From an uncultured Bacteroides sp. (GTDB lineage: Bacteria; Bacteroidota; Bacteroidia; Bacteroidales; Bacteroidaceae), in contig CAQOGY010000002.1 in NCBI GenBank assembly GCA_948847595.1, forward strand, positions 124,001 through 188,000: a stretch of 64,000 nt of DNA. Direction: 5' to 3'. Shown piece by piece: positions 1 through 8,703 of the stretch. A model generated the notes under the pieces. It saw only the letters and a program-made list of their open reading frames with translations. It made no database searches and was not told where the DNA came from. The stretch's first letter is position 1. Every line of letters begins with the position of its first letter. The position numbers were made by a program, and so were the translations under genes.

Positions 1-1
1 G

Positions 2-160
2 TTCGCATATGCCCTTTTAGAGAAAGAACAGGTAGCAGTGGTTCCTGGAATAACTTACGGTGATTGTTGCGAGGATTTTATCCGGATTGCTTTTACATTA
101 GATATATATAAAATTAAAGAAGGAATTCAAAGACTTAAGCGATTTGTCGAAAGTTTATAA
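2..160 (+). CDS. PLP aminotransferase class I/II, C-terminal end (partial)
   Basis: An open frame enters from the left edge and ends at TAA 158-160. It encodes about 52 residues, including VVPGITYG, then DFIRIAFTLD, and a helical tail ending RFVESL. This is the typical end of fold-type I aminotransferases of the aspartate/aromatic family, where a Gly-x-x-Phe/Tyr-Gly turn is followed by an (I/L)R(I/L)(S/A)(F/Y/L) strand carrying the substrate carboxylate-binding arginine. The PLP lysine is outside the window, so substrate and completeness cannot be judged. The next gene starts 1 nt after the stop, so the two are probably co-transcribed. Confidence 0.7.
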   Translation, partial: FAYALLEKEQVAVVPGITYGDCCEDFIRIAFTLDIYKIKEGIQRLKRFVESL

Positions 161-161
161 G

Positions 162-1361
162 ATGAAAAAAGTTTTAATGCTAGGAGGCTCTTTATATCAG
201 GTCTATGCGATTAAAGAAGCTGTAAAAATGGGATATTATGTAATCACCTGCGATTACTTGCCGAATAACCCAGGACATCAGTATGCCCACGAATATTATA
301 ATGTCAGCACAACAGATAAGGAGGCTATTTACGAGTTAGCCAAAAGACTTCAAGTAGATGGCGTCGTTGCATATGCTTCAGATCCCGCAGCTCCTACAGC
401 TGCTTATGTTTGTGAGAAACTAGGATTGCCTACCAGCCCCTATACTTCTGTAGAAATTCTTTCTCAGAAAGACTTATTCAGACGATATCTGGCTGAACAT
501 AATTTCAATGTTCCCAAATACGTCGGATGTACTTCATACACGGAGGCTTTGGAAGAAATCAAGAATTTAACCCTTCCTGTTATGATAAAGCCTGTCGATT
601 CATCAGGAAGTAAAGGCATCAATAAACTGACTAACGTAGATCAACTAAAAGACTTTATAGAAGATGCCCTCTCATATTCCCGTGAAAAACGCATTATTAT
701 TGAGGAATTCATAGAGAAGGACGGATATCAGATATCAGGAGATGCCTTTTCCGTAGACGGAATTTTAAAATTCCACTGTTTTGGAAACGAATACTACAGT
801 TCTTCAGTTGTCAAAGATTTCGCCCCACTTGGTGAATGCTGGCCTTTCCAAATGAAACCTGAAATTATAACAGAGCTAGAAAAGGACATACAGCGTCTGA
901 TTTCTGAACTAAAAATGGGGACAACCGCATATAATGTCGAGGCTATTCTTGGCAAAAACGGGAAATTGTATATACTGGAGTTAGGTGCCAGAAGCGGTGG
1001 CAGTTTAATACCTCAGATTACGGAACTGGCAACAGGAGTCAACATGGTTAAATATGTGATAAAAGCAGCTTTGGGAGAAGATTGCTCTGAAATAGAGATG
1101 TCACCTGCACGAGGATATTGGTCTAATTATATGTTACATAGCAAACAGACCGGACGGTTTAAAGAAATATCATTTGATGAAAACTTTGCAAGAAACAATC
1201 TGGTAGATTGTGTAACAGAACTGAAAAGTGGAGACAATGTTCATGCTTTCCGCGATGCTGGCGATGCATTGGGAACACTTATCCTCAAATATTCTTCGAA
1301 AGAAGAAATGTTTAATGTTATAGAAAACATGGACCAGTTTGTACATATTATTATTGATTAA
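162..1361 (+). CDS. ATP-grasp ligase of the carbamoyl-phosphate synthase/PurT-like type
   Basis: About 399 residues. The N-terminus (MKKVLMLGGS) is a nucleotide-binding pre-ATP-grasp fold. It is followed by an ATP-grasp core: LPVMIKPVDSSGSKGI is the lysine and glycine-rich ATP loop, IIIEEFIEKDGYQ lies in the middle, and YILELGARSGGSLIP carries the metal-binding Glu and Asn/Arg-type residues. Such enzymes activate a carboxylate as an acyl phosphate and join it to an amine. I start at ATG 162 because upstream codons overlap the preceding gene and add residues that do not fit the fold. With an aminotransferase before it and a GNAT enzyme after it, a role in amino-acid or amide modification of a surface sugar is plausible, but this is inference. 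Confidence 0.8.
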   Translation: MKKVLMLGGSLYQVYAIKEAVKMGYYVITCDYLPNNPGHQYAHEYYNVSTTDKEAIYELAKRLQVDGVVAYASDPAAPTAAYVCEKLGLPTSPYTSVEILSQKDLFRRYLAEHNFNVPKYVGCTSYTEALEEIKNLTLPVMIKPVDSSGSKGINKLTNVDQLKDFIEDALSYSREKRIIIEEFIEKDGYQISGDAFSVDGILKFHCFGNEYYSSSVVKDFAPLGECWPFQMKPEIITELEKDIQRLISELKMGTTAYNVEAILGKNGKLYILELGARSGGSLIPQITELATGVNMVKYVIKAALGEDCSEIEMSPARGYWSNYMLHSKQTGRFKEISFDENFARNNLVDCVTELKSGDNVHAFRDAGDALGTLILKYSSKEEMFNVIENMDQFVHIIID

Positions 1362-1364
1362 AAT

Positions 1365-1808
1365 ATGAGTATAACAATCCATACAGAACCTCTAGCATAT
1401 ACCGAATTCAGAGATTTTATCATATCCTCTGCAAACTGGTTTGTTCCTTCTCTGTTACAGATGCCTAACCTGGATGAATGGATATTGAAAATGTACCATA
1501 ACGGCTCTATGTACTATACTATTTCAGAATCTAACATTATATCCTTAATTGTTGGCTATTACAATAGAGAAGAGAGATTTTTATATATACCCTATGTCTG
1601 TGTAAACCCCAACCATCAAGGTCATGGGATCTCTCAAAAAACAATAAATTATATCATAGAACATCTTTCTACGGACATTCAGGAGATATTGCTCGAAGTT
1701 AGAAAAGACAATAACAATGCACTTCATGCATATCATAAAATGGGATTTTATGAGGCTGAGGATAGGGATGAAAAGTATTTAATGAAGAAAGAGGTACACA
1801 AAAGTTAA
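1365..1808 (+). CDS. GNAT-family N-acetyltransferase
   Basis: A 147-residue protein of usual GNAT length. The acetyl-CoA pyrophosphate-binding motif A is visible as VCVNPNHQGHGISQ (Q-x-x-G-x-G/A type), preceded by a beta strand (FLYIPYV) and followed by a helix. The C-terminal part, LHAYHKMGFYEAEDR, is the usual motif B. The predicted reaction is transfer of an acetyl group from acetyl-CoA to an amine. The gene starts 3 nt after the ATP-grasp stop and ends 6 nt before a glycosyltransferase, so it belongs to the same transcript. In glycan clusters such enzymes often acetylate amino sugars. The substrate is not visible. Confidence 0.8.
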   Translation: MSITIHTEPLAYTEFRDFIISSANWFVPSLLQMPNLDEWILKMYHNGSMYYTISESNIISLIVGYYNREERFLYIPYVCVNPNHQGHGISQKTINYIIEHLSTDIQEILLEVRKDNNNALHAYHKMGFYEAEDRDEKYLMKKEVHKS

Positions 1809-1814
1809 TATTGA

Positions 1815-2795
1815 ATGAAAGATATAGCAAATACTCCATTAGTAAGTATAATTTGTAGCACATATAATCATGGATTATATATATCCCAGTGTCTAGACGG
1901 TTTTCTAATGCAAAAGACAAATTTTCCATTTGAAATTCTAATCCATGATGATGCATCCACTGATAATACTCCTGATATCATTCGCGAGTACGAGCATAAT
2001 CACCCTCAAGTCATAAGACCCATATATCAGAAAGAAAACAAATACTCAAAGAAAGAAGATATCTTTGCCAAATACCAATGCTCACGAGTCAGAGGAAAGT
2101 ATATTGCAATATGCGAAGGAGACGATTATTGGATTGACCCATTAAAACTTCAGAAACAAATCGATTTTCTAGAAAACAATCCTGATTACGGCATGATATA
2201 TACTACCAGCAAGGTATATAACCAAAAGGAAGGCAAAATAGAAGAAGATATTATTGGACGGAAATTTAATGGTTATATAGAGTTATTATCCGGAAATTGT
2301 ATTCCAACCCTTACATCTTGCATACGCAGTGCCTTAGTAATGGAGTACTTGAAAGAAGTGGAACCCAAGAGCAAAAACTGGCTAATGGGAGACTATCCTA
2401 TGTGGCTATGGATATCATATTATCACAAAATAAAGTTTCTTCCAGAAAGCACTACGGTATACCGTGTCTTAGAAGAGTCAGCAAGTCATTCTAATGATAT
2501 ACAGAAATATGAAAGATTCATATTATCGACCATTGATATAACTGCATTTTATATCCATAAATTTAAGACTCCGTTAACAGAGCCATACTTACGATCCCTA
2601 AGTTGCTTTTATTATGATCTATACGATAAGTATATGTGTCTGGGCATGTATAAAAAGTCCAGACACTATTCAAAACTCATTAATCCTAGTTATGTATCCG
2701 CACGTATGCGGAGAAGAGTCCGCCGATTCCATCTCAGATTCATTCAGATAAGATTAGCAAAATGGTTCGATATAAAAGGAAAAGAAAGGAAGTAA
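1815..2795 (+). CDS. Glycosyltransferase family 2
   Basis: 326 residues. The GT-A fold is clear: VSIICSTYNHGLYISQCLDG at the N-terminus, then ILIHDDASTDNT with the first nucleotide-sugar aspartates, then YIAICEGDDYW where the ED/DD pair serves as the metal-binding DxD equivalent. It probably transfers a single sugar onto a growing oligosaccharide on the cytoplasmic face of the inner membrane. No membrane segment is seen, and the C-terminus is rich in Arg and Lys, as in membrane-associated GT2 enzymes. It is the last gene of a four-gene rightward run and faces a leftward GT2 gene across a 51-nt gap. Confidence 0.88.
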   Translation: MKDIANTPLVSIICSTYNHGLYISQCLDGFLMQKTNFPFEILIHDDASTDNTPDIIREYEHNHPQVIRPIYQKENKYSKKEDIFAKYQCSRVRGKYIAICEGDDYWIDPLKLQKQIDFLENNPDYGMIYTTSKVYNQKEGKIEEDIIGRKFNGYIELLSGNCIPTLTSCIRSALVMEYLKEVEPKSKNWLMGDYPMWLWISYYHKIKFLPESTTVYRVLEESASHSNDIQKYERFILSTIDITAFYIHKFKTPLTEPYLRSLSCFYYDLYDKYMCLGMYKKSRHYSKLINPSYVSARMRRRVRRFHLRFIQIRLAKWFDIKGKERK

Positions 2796-2842
2796 AAAGG
2801 GAAAAAACTATCTAGTGAGAGATTAAGTAAATATCCCTTTTT
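2794..2842. terminator. Possible weak bidirectional terminator
   Basis: AAAAAGGGA (2794-2802) is complementary to TCCCTTTTT (2834-2842), with a 31-nt loop between two convergent GT2 genes. The A-run and T-run give U-tracts on both strands. The stem is short and the loop long, so this is only a candidate. Confidence 0.4.
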
Positions 2843-2846
2843 CTAT

Positions 2847-3836
2847 TCACGAATCTCCACCTTTTTTAAACAGGAAATGAGTCAAGTAGTACAAATGCCA
2901 ATGATAAGCTATTTTTCTTACCCTCCTGCGATATTTCAATTCATATGTATCTTCAGGCAATGCAGCTATCTCTTTCATTTTCTGCCTCATATCCTTAACA
3001 GGTTCTTTGAATTCTCTCAAATTCACCTTCAAAAGTATCTCCTTAAATATTGTAAGACAAGTCCCAATCAATCTAGTCCTAATTTTAAAAAGATCTTCTT
3101 CTTCAAATAGAGAGTATTTCTCCATGAACCTCATGCGGCCATATTCTGCCAAAAAATAATGATAAAGATTCATAGGAGACATTGTATGACAGATACTCGT
3201 TTGTCGCTCTACATAATGATAAAAAGGGCTATCTACCCACACTACTTTGTTACATAGAGCAACCCATTCATACATTACAAGCCTGTCTTCATAATTTTTC
3301 CCCTCTGGGAATTGTAATGATGTCAGAAAATCACTTTTATAAAGCTTTGTACAAGCAGAACAACTAACTTTTTCCATCATCATATCTTGTAATACATTCT
3401 TTGGATCTCGAATAACAATATCTCCAGAATTCCGGTAAGGAGACTCATTTGGTTTAAATTCATATTCAAGAAGAAAATTACAATATGCAATTTCCGCATC
3501 ACTTTGTACCATTGCATCTAACATTTTCTCAAACATTGCAGGTTCAACGTAGTCGTCACTGTCAACAAAACCAATGTAAGGAGCAGAAGCTATACGCATG
3601 CCAGCATTACGGGCAATAGAGAGTCCAGCTATAGAAAGATGAAGCACTTTAATACGTTTGTCAGTTTTCGCATATTCATCACATATCTCAGAAGAACCAT
3701 CAACAGATAAATTATCAACCAAGATTATTTCAACCTGCTGTAATGTCTGACTACGTAATGATTCAATACATTTATGCAAATAATCAGCGGTATTATGAAC
3801 AGGCACTATTATGCTAACCAAACACTTATTCTCCAC
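2847..3836 (-). CDS. Glycosyltransferase family 2 (paralogue A)
   Basis: 329 residues. N-terminal GT-A motifs: SIIVPVHNTADYLHKCIESL, IILVDNLSVDGS (DN instead of the usual DD), then YIGFVDSDDYVEP, the DSDD metal/nucleotide-binding turn. The rest resembles GT2 enzymes of capsule and LPS clusters. It is closely related throughout to the next gene on this strand (3826-4815), with the same length and the same start (MEN-x-x-L-(V/I)-S-(I/V)-IVPVHNT). Its ATG overlaps the end of that gene by 11 nt, so translation is probably coupled. Sugar donor and acceptor cannot be read from the sequence. Confidence 0.88.
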   Translation of the reverse strand: MENKCLVSIIVPVHNTADYLHKCIESLRSQTLQQVEIILVDNLSVDGSSEICDEYAKTDKRIKVLHLSIAGLSIARNAGMRIASAPYIGFVDSDDYVEPAMFEKMLDAMVQSDAEIAYCNFLLEYEFKPNESPYRNSGDIVIRDPKNVLQDMMMEKVSCSACTKLYKSDFLTSLQFPEGKNYEDRLVMYEWVALCNKVVWVDSPFYHYVERQTSICHTMSPMNLYHYFLAEYGRMRFMEKYSLFEEEDLFKIRTRLIGTCLTIFKEILLKVNLREFKEPVKDMRQKMKEIAALPEDTYELKYRRRVRKIAYHWHLYYLTHFLFKKGGDS

Positions 3837-4815
3837 TATTTATCTTTTTAAGTTTAAAATGTATCCAATAATAAATAGGCCAAAAATAAACAATCTTTCT
3901 CAGCCGTTTATAACATTTAATATCAAGTTCCTTTTTAGACAGAGGAATTAATTTCTTCAAATTATTCTTCATATCAACAACATAGGCACGACTTTCGCTA
4001 ACAGGAAAAGAACGCATCTCTTTAAAAGTCCTTAAGCAGCTCTTAACAAGGGATGTTTTCATATTATATTGTTCTTCCGTATCGAACAATAGATTATTAT
4101 TAATAAACTCCAAGCGGCAAAATTGTGCTAAAAAGAAATGATAACGTTGTAATGGTGAAATAACATGGCAAATACTAGAGCTTCTTTTTACATAATGATA
4201 AAATGCCTTATCAATCCACACTACTTTTTCAGACTCTAATATCCACTGATGCAAGATAAGACGATCCTCATACATATTATGTGTAGGAAATTTTAACGAA
4301 GAAAAAAGTGTCTTCTTAAAGAGTTTCGTACAACAAGAACTATTCAATCGATCACACATCATATCATACACCACTTCCTTCGAAGATCTTTCACAGACCA
4401 TACCACTATTAGGTTCAAAAGAGTCTATATGCCCGTCGTCATGTTCAATCTGAAAATTGGAATATACCAAATCAACACCATATGAACTAATTGCAGCAAG
4501 CAATTCCTCATACATATTGACGTCAATATAATCATCACTGTCTATAAACCCTATATATGGAGCAGAAGCCACATCAATGCCAGCATTACGAGCTACAGAT
4601 GCATTAGCTACCGAAAGATGGATTACTTTTACCCGAGTATCCATACTTGCATATTCATCACATACCTCAGAAGATCCATCAGTTGATAAATTATCTACCA
4701 GAATTATCTCTATATTTTCTAAAGATTGATTTCGTATAGATTCAATACATTTTCGCAAATAATTAACTGTATTATGTACAGGTACAATCACACTTATCAA
4801 ATAATTATTCTCCAT
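3826..4815 (-). CDS. Glycosyltransferase family 2 (paralogue B)
   Basis: 329 residues, paralogous to the gene at 2847-3836. Motifs: SVIVPVHNTVNYLRKCIESI, IILVDNLSTDGS, and PYIGFIDSDDYIDV. As in its partner, the first acidic motif reads VDN rather than VDD. A single catalytic domain followed by a basic C-terminus suggests a soluble or membrane-associated inner-leaflet enzyme. It is the first gene of a leftward two-gene unit. A -7 box lies at 4844-4851, about 30 nt upstream of the start, in a 132-nt divergent intergenic region shared with the GT4 gene on the other strand. Confidence 0.88.
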   Translation of the reverse strand: MENNYLISVIVPVHNTVNYLRKCIESIRNQSLENIEIILVDNLSTDGSSEVCDEYASMDTRVKVIHLSVANASVARNAGIDVASAPYIGFIDSDDYIDVNMYEELLAAISSYGVDLVYSNFQIEHDDGHIDSFEPNSGMVCERSSKEVVYDMMCDRLNSSCCTKLFKKTLFSSLKFPTHNMYEDRLILHQWILESEKVVWIDKAFYHYVKRSSSICHVISPLQRYHFFLAQFCRLEFINNNLLFDTEEQYNMKTSLVKSCLRTFKEMRSFPVSESRAYVVDMKNNLKKLIPLSKKELDIKCYKRLRKIVYFWPIYYWIHFKLKKINSGE

Positions 4816-4843
4816 GCATGCTCTCCATTAATAAACTTACGCA

Positions 4844-4851
4844 CAAAGATA
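4844..4851 (-). promoter_or_regulatory. Bacteroides -7 box for the leftward GT2 pair
   Basis: On the minus strand the bases read TATCTTTG, a full match to the Bacteroides -7 consensus TAnnTTTG, about 30 nt before the GT2 start at 4815. I see no clear -33 TTTG. Confidence 0.55.
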
Positions 4852-4917
4852 GAGAATATAGTATTATCAGTAAAATAAAAACCAGATTTTAAGTTCCCAG
4901 GTTATCATTAATAATCG

Positions 4918-4925
4918 TATCTTTG
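4918..4925 (+). promoter_or_regulatory. Bacteroides -7 box for the rightward GT4 gene
   Basis: TATCTTTG matches TAnnTTTG and lies 22 nt before the ATG at 4948. With the box at 4844-4851 on the other strand it makes a divergent promoter region. Confidence 0.6.
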
Positions 4926-4947
4926 CCGGAAAGCTTATTATATTAAT

Positions 4948-6189
4948 ATGAGTAAGGAAAATATAGCATTTGTTGTTGTACGTTACGGATTAAATATCAA
5001 TGGAGGAGCAGAGTATCATTGTAGAATGCTAGCCGAAAGACTCACCAATGATTATAACGTTGAAGTTCTAACTACTTGTGTAGATAATTATAGAACTGGA
5101 GAAAATCTTAAGTTTAAGGAAAAAGAGATTATCAATAAAGTCATTGTTCGCCGTTTTAAAACTAATCCCACTCATCCTGAACTTGAAAACTTTTATAAAA
5201 AGAAAGCTAAACCGGCTTATAAATTAAGACGTTTTTTATACAAATGTCACTTTCTAGCTATTGCTTCTTACTTTTTCCCTGTTTGGCATTTCAAAGAAAA
5301 AGAAGAACTAGAAGCACTCGGTAGCCAAGTTTTCCATTCTCCGACTCTCTTCAATTTCATAAAAGAAAATAAAAATAATTACAAAGCAATCATCCCTATT
5401 ACAATAGATTATTCTCATGTATATTACACAACTTTATATGCACCAGAAAAGACTATTGTAATCCCTACAATGCATTATCACAAAACTGCATTTCGTTCAA
5501 CTTTGACACAAGTCTTTACAAAGGCAGCCTACATCGCTTTCAACACAACAGCAGAACAAAAACTAGCAAGGAAAATATTTGGTATGCACATGGCACCCCA
5601 CAGTATTGTAAGCGTAGGGATAGAGCTAAGTGCTCCATCAGACTGGGCAGTGACCCAAGAAAAGTATAATCTTCCTGATGAATATATGCTCTATGTAGGG
5701 AGAGTAGACCAAGGCAAACTTAACAATGTGTATACTTATTTCCTCAACTATAAAAAGGTATATCCTAATTCTGATTTAAAGTTTGTTCTTGTAGGCAAAC
5801 AATATAGTGATCCTTTTAATCATCCGGATATTATATATACTAATTTTGTTGAAGAACAAGAAAAAACATCAATCATTCAACATGCAAAGATTGTAATCAA
5901 CCCATCACTGTATGAAAGCCTATCACTTATATTACTGGAAGCAATGGCTTTAAAAAAAGCGATGCTGGTCAATGGCAATTGTAATGTATTGAAAGAACAT
6001 TGCCATAAAAGTAATAATGCTGCTTTATACTACACTAATGAAAAAAGTTTCATTGATAAGCTTCATATGCTAGATTCTTCTACCAATCTTAGATTAGAGA
6101 TGGGAGAAAAAGGATATTCTTATGTTAACAGTAATTACGACTGGAACATAATAATGAATAAACTAAAGCATGTTATCGAAAATATATAA
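4948..6189 (+). CDS. Glycosyltransferase family 4 (paralogue 1, inverted copy)
   Basis: 413 residues with a GT-B fold. The N-terminal Rossmann domain starts with FVVVRYGLNINGGAEYHCR, where the GGAE loop is the donor-side glycine turn. The C-terminal domain carries YMLYVGRVDQGK and then NPSLYESLSLILLEAMAL, the E-x7-E motif of GT4 (EX7E) that binds the nucleotide-sugar. This retaining transferase is one of three near-identical-length paralogues (also 6194-7435 and 7461-8702), but it alone points rightward. Its stop is 4 nt from the stop of the next, convergent copy. Its likely role is addition of a hexose or similar sugar to a surface oligosaccharide. Confidence 0.9.
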   Translation: MSKENIAFVVVRYGLNINGGAEYHCRMLAERLTNDYNVEVLTTCVDNYRTGENLKFKEKEIINKVIVRRFKTNPTHPELENFYKKKAKPAYKLRRFLYKCHFLAIASYFFPVWHFKEKEELEALGSQVFHSPTLFNFIKENKNNYKAIIPITIDYSHVYYTTLYAPEKTIVIPTMHYHKTAFRSTLTQVFTKAAYIAFNTTAEQKLARKIFGMHMAPHSIVSVGIELSAPSDWAVTQEKYNLPDEYMLYVGRVDQGKLNNVYTYFLNYKKVYPNSDLKFVLVGKQYSDPFNHPDIIYTNFVEEQEKTSIIQHAKIVINPSLYESLSLILLEAMALKKAMLVNGNCNVLKEHCHKSNNAALYYTNEKSFIDKLHMLDSSTNLRLEMGEKGYSYVNSNYDWNIIMNKLKHVIENI

Positions 6190-6193
6190 AGAT

Positions 6194-7435
6194 TTAGATA
6201 CTCTTGAGAGCTTGCTTTAAGCGCCCCATAATCAAAGTCCAATCATAGTTCGATTTCACATAAAATACACCTTTCTCTCCCATCTCCTCTCTCAAATCTT
6301 CCGATTGTTCAATCCGTCGAAGTGCCTTATTAAACCCGCGATTATTCATGTAATAAAAAGAAGCAAAATCACTTTTTAAACAATGTTCTTTCAAGACCTT
6401 ACAATGTCCGTTTACAAGCATTGGCCTCTTTTGACTCATAGCCTCTAAAAGTATTAAAGAAAGGCTTTCATAACGAGAAGGATTTACTACAATTTCGGCA
6501 TGCTGTAGAATTGACATTTTCTCTTCATCACTGACAAAGCCTGTGTATATAACATCAGGATGCTCAAATCGCTCCATAGCCAGCCCACCTACCAATACTA
6601 ATCTTAATGTTGAATCTGAATATTTCTTCTTATAATTCACAAAATATGTAAGTAAACGATGAATCTTTTTAGGAGTAATACGACCAATATATAACAAATA
6701 TTTCTCTGGTAATTGAAACTTCTCTTTTGTCATCGCCCAATCTGCGGATAAAGACTCCTCTATTCCTACACTCAATATCCCATGAGCCCCCAAAGCCTTA
6801 CCCAGAATATTTTCAGCAAGCCTCTGTTCCTCTCCGGTATTAAAACCAACATAAGCTATATTTGAAAAAGCAGATGTTAATACAGAACGGAAAGAAATAC
6901 CCATATTATGCATTGTAGGAATAGCTATTGTTTTTCTACCTGCATACAATGCAGTGTAATAAAAGGTGACATAATCAGAAGACATTGCTATAAATGCTTT
7001 ATATTCATCTATATGATCACGAATATAATCATTCAATGTGGACGAATAGAATTTATCACTCTTCATCGCCTGCACTTCATCATCATTCTTGTAGGTCCAT
7101 ATAGGAATCAAATAAGACAAGTATTTCAAGATTCCTAATTTAAAAAGGAACTGGCGTAGTTTTCTTGCTGGTTTAGCCTTCTTTGCGAAATAGCGTTCCT
7201 TTTCACGCTGAACAGGATTCGTCCTAAAACGACGAATCACCACTCCATTCCATTCTTCCTCACCTTCCGGATATATATTTTCGCCTGTCGCAACATCTCT
7301 GACACAGGTAGTAAGTACTTCCACATCATAATCAGATACTAACCGTTCTGCTAACATCTGACAATGATATTCAGCCCCGCCATTTATATTTTTGCCATAT
7401 CTGACAACAACAAAAGCAACTTTCTCTTTCTTCAT
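6194..7435 (-). CDS. Glycosyltransferase family 4 (paralogue 2)
   Basis: 413 residues, same architecture as the neighbours: FVVVRYGKNINGGAEYHCQ at the N-terminus, YLLYIGRITPKK at the start of the donor domain, and NPSRYESLSLILLEAMSQ as the EX7E motif. The acceptor-side segments (about residues 55-165) differ from the other two copies more than the donor domain does, which suggests related donors but different acceptors. It is the last gene of a leftward run (GT2, GT4, GT4), separated from the copy upstream by 25 nt. Confidence 0.9.
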   Translation of the reverse strand: MKKEKVAFVVVRYGKNINGGAEYHCQMLAERLVSDYDVEVLTTCVRDVATGENIYPEGEEEWNGVVIRRFRTNPVQREKERYFAKKAKPARKLRQFLFKLGILKYLSYLIPIWTYKNDDEVQAMKSDKFYSSTLNDYIRDHIDEYKAFIAMSSDYVTFYYTALYAGRKTIAIPTMHNMGISFRSVLTSAFSNIAYVGFNTGEEQRLAENILGKALGAHGILSVGIEESLSADWAMTKEKFQLPEKYLLYIGRITPKKIHRLLTYFVNYKKKYSDSTLRLVLVGGLAMERFEHPDVIYTGFVSDEEKMSILQHAEIVVNPSRYESLSLILLEAMSQKRPMLVNGHCKVLKEHCLKSDFASFYYMNNRGFNKALRRIEQSEDLREEMGEKGVFYVKSNYDWTLIMGRLKQALKSI

Positions 7436-7460
7436 AGCTTCCCTTAATACAACATTCTAC

Positions 7461-8702
7461 TTATGAGAGCATCTGAATCACATTTTTCATCCGTCCTATA
7501 ATCATCTCCCAATTATAATTCTCCTGAACATAGTGACGCCCTTTCTCTCCCATCTGTTGACGTAATGTTTCTGAGTTCTCAAGATGATGCAATTTTCGCA
7601 TAAAATCTCTACGATTCATATAATACAAAGCTGCATAATTGCTCTTTTCACAATGTTCTCTCAACACATTACACCTGCCATTGACCAACATCGCCTTACC
7701 TTCGCTCATCGTTTCAAGTAAAATAAGTGATAAACTTTCATATCTGGAAGGATTCACTATTACTTTAGCATTCAACTGAATCGCTACTTTCTCCGCATCA
7801 TCAACAAAACCTGTGTAAATTATATCCGGATGTTCGACTGTCTTTCCAAAAATGCCTCCGACTAAAACTAGCTTTAATCGAGAACCTGTATATTTCTTTT
7901 TATAGCTTAAAAAGTAATCAACTATATTATTCAACTTTATAGCATCAATTCTCCCTACATACAATAGATAATCTTCCGGCAAATTATATTTTACCTTTGT
8001 TCGCTCCCAATCAGCAGCTTTTGTCTTCTCTATACCTACACTTATAATGCCGTGAGCAGCCAAAGGCTTTCCAACTATATTCTCTACCAATTTCTGTTCT
8101 GCTTCTATATTAAATCCAATATAGGCAACCTCAGAGAAAACAGAAGTAATAATAGAACGAAAGGATGAACCGTTATTATGCATAGTAGGAATCAGAATCG
8201 TCTTCTCCGGTGCATATAGTGTAGTATAATAAGTATGAGGGAAAAAGGAAAGTGGGATGAATGCTCTATAAGAAGCTTTATTCTCTCTTATAAAAGCATA
8301 CATTGAAGATGAATAAAAAACCTGACTATTCAAGGCCTTTATTTCTTCTTGTTCTTTATAATGCCAAATCGGTTTCACATAAGACAAAGGCTTCAAAAGA
8401 CGACATCTGTACAAGAAGTGCCTCCACTTCTTTGCCGGAGCCGCCTGCCTGACATAGCTCTTATGTAAGTCCGGTTCAACAGGATCTGAATAGAATCGAC
8501 GTACCAAAACTCCATTCAGGATTTCTTCTCCTTCAGGATATTCATTATCACCGGTAACATAATTCTTGACACACGTAGTCAATACTTCAACATCATAATC
8601 GTTAACCAGCCTTTCGGCCAGCATACGACAATGATATTCAGCACCTCCGTTTATATCTTTTCCATAACGAACTACTATAAAAGCTATCTTTTCCTTAGTC
8701 AT
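7461..8702 (-). CDS. Glycosyltransferase family 4 (paralogue 3)
   Basis: About 413 residues. Motifs: FIVVRYGKDINGGAEYHCR, YLLYVGRIDAIK, and NPSRYESLSLILLETMSE (EX7E). I place the start at ATG 8702 (MTKEKIAFIV), which aligns with the starts of the other two copies. A longer frame would need a TTG codon inside the preceding gene. The ATG follows the upstream GT2 stop after one base, so coupling is likely. Together with 6194-7435 it looks like a recent duplication within the cluster. Confidence 0.9.
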   Translation of the reverse strand: MTKEKIAFIVVRYGKDINGGAEYHCRMLAERLVNDYDVEVLTTCVKNYVTGDNEYPEGEEILNGVLVRRFYSDPVEPDLHKSYVRQAAPAKKWRHFLYRCRLLKPLSYVKPIWHYKEQEEIKALNSQVFYSSSMYAFIRENKASYRAFIPLSFFPHTYYTTLYAPEKTILIPTMHNNGSSFRSIITSVFSEVAYIGFNIEAEQKLVENIVGKPLAAHGIISVGIEKTKAADWERTKVKYNLPEDYLLYVGRIDAIKLNNIVDYFLSYKKKYTGSRLKLVLVGGIFGKTVEHPDIIYTGFVDDAEKVAIQLNAKVIVNPSRYESLSLILLETMSEGKAMLVNGRCNVLREHCEKSNYAALYYMNRRDFMRKLHHLENSETLRQQMGEKGRHYVQENYNWEMIIGRMKNVIQMLS

Positions 8703-8703
8703 T

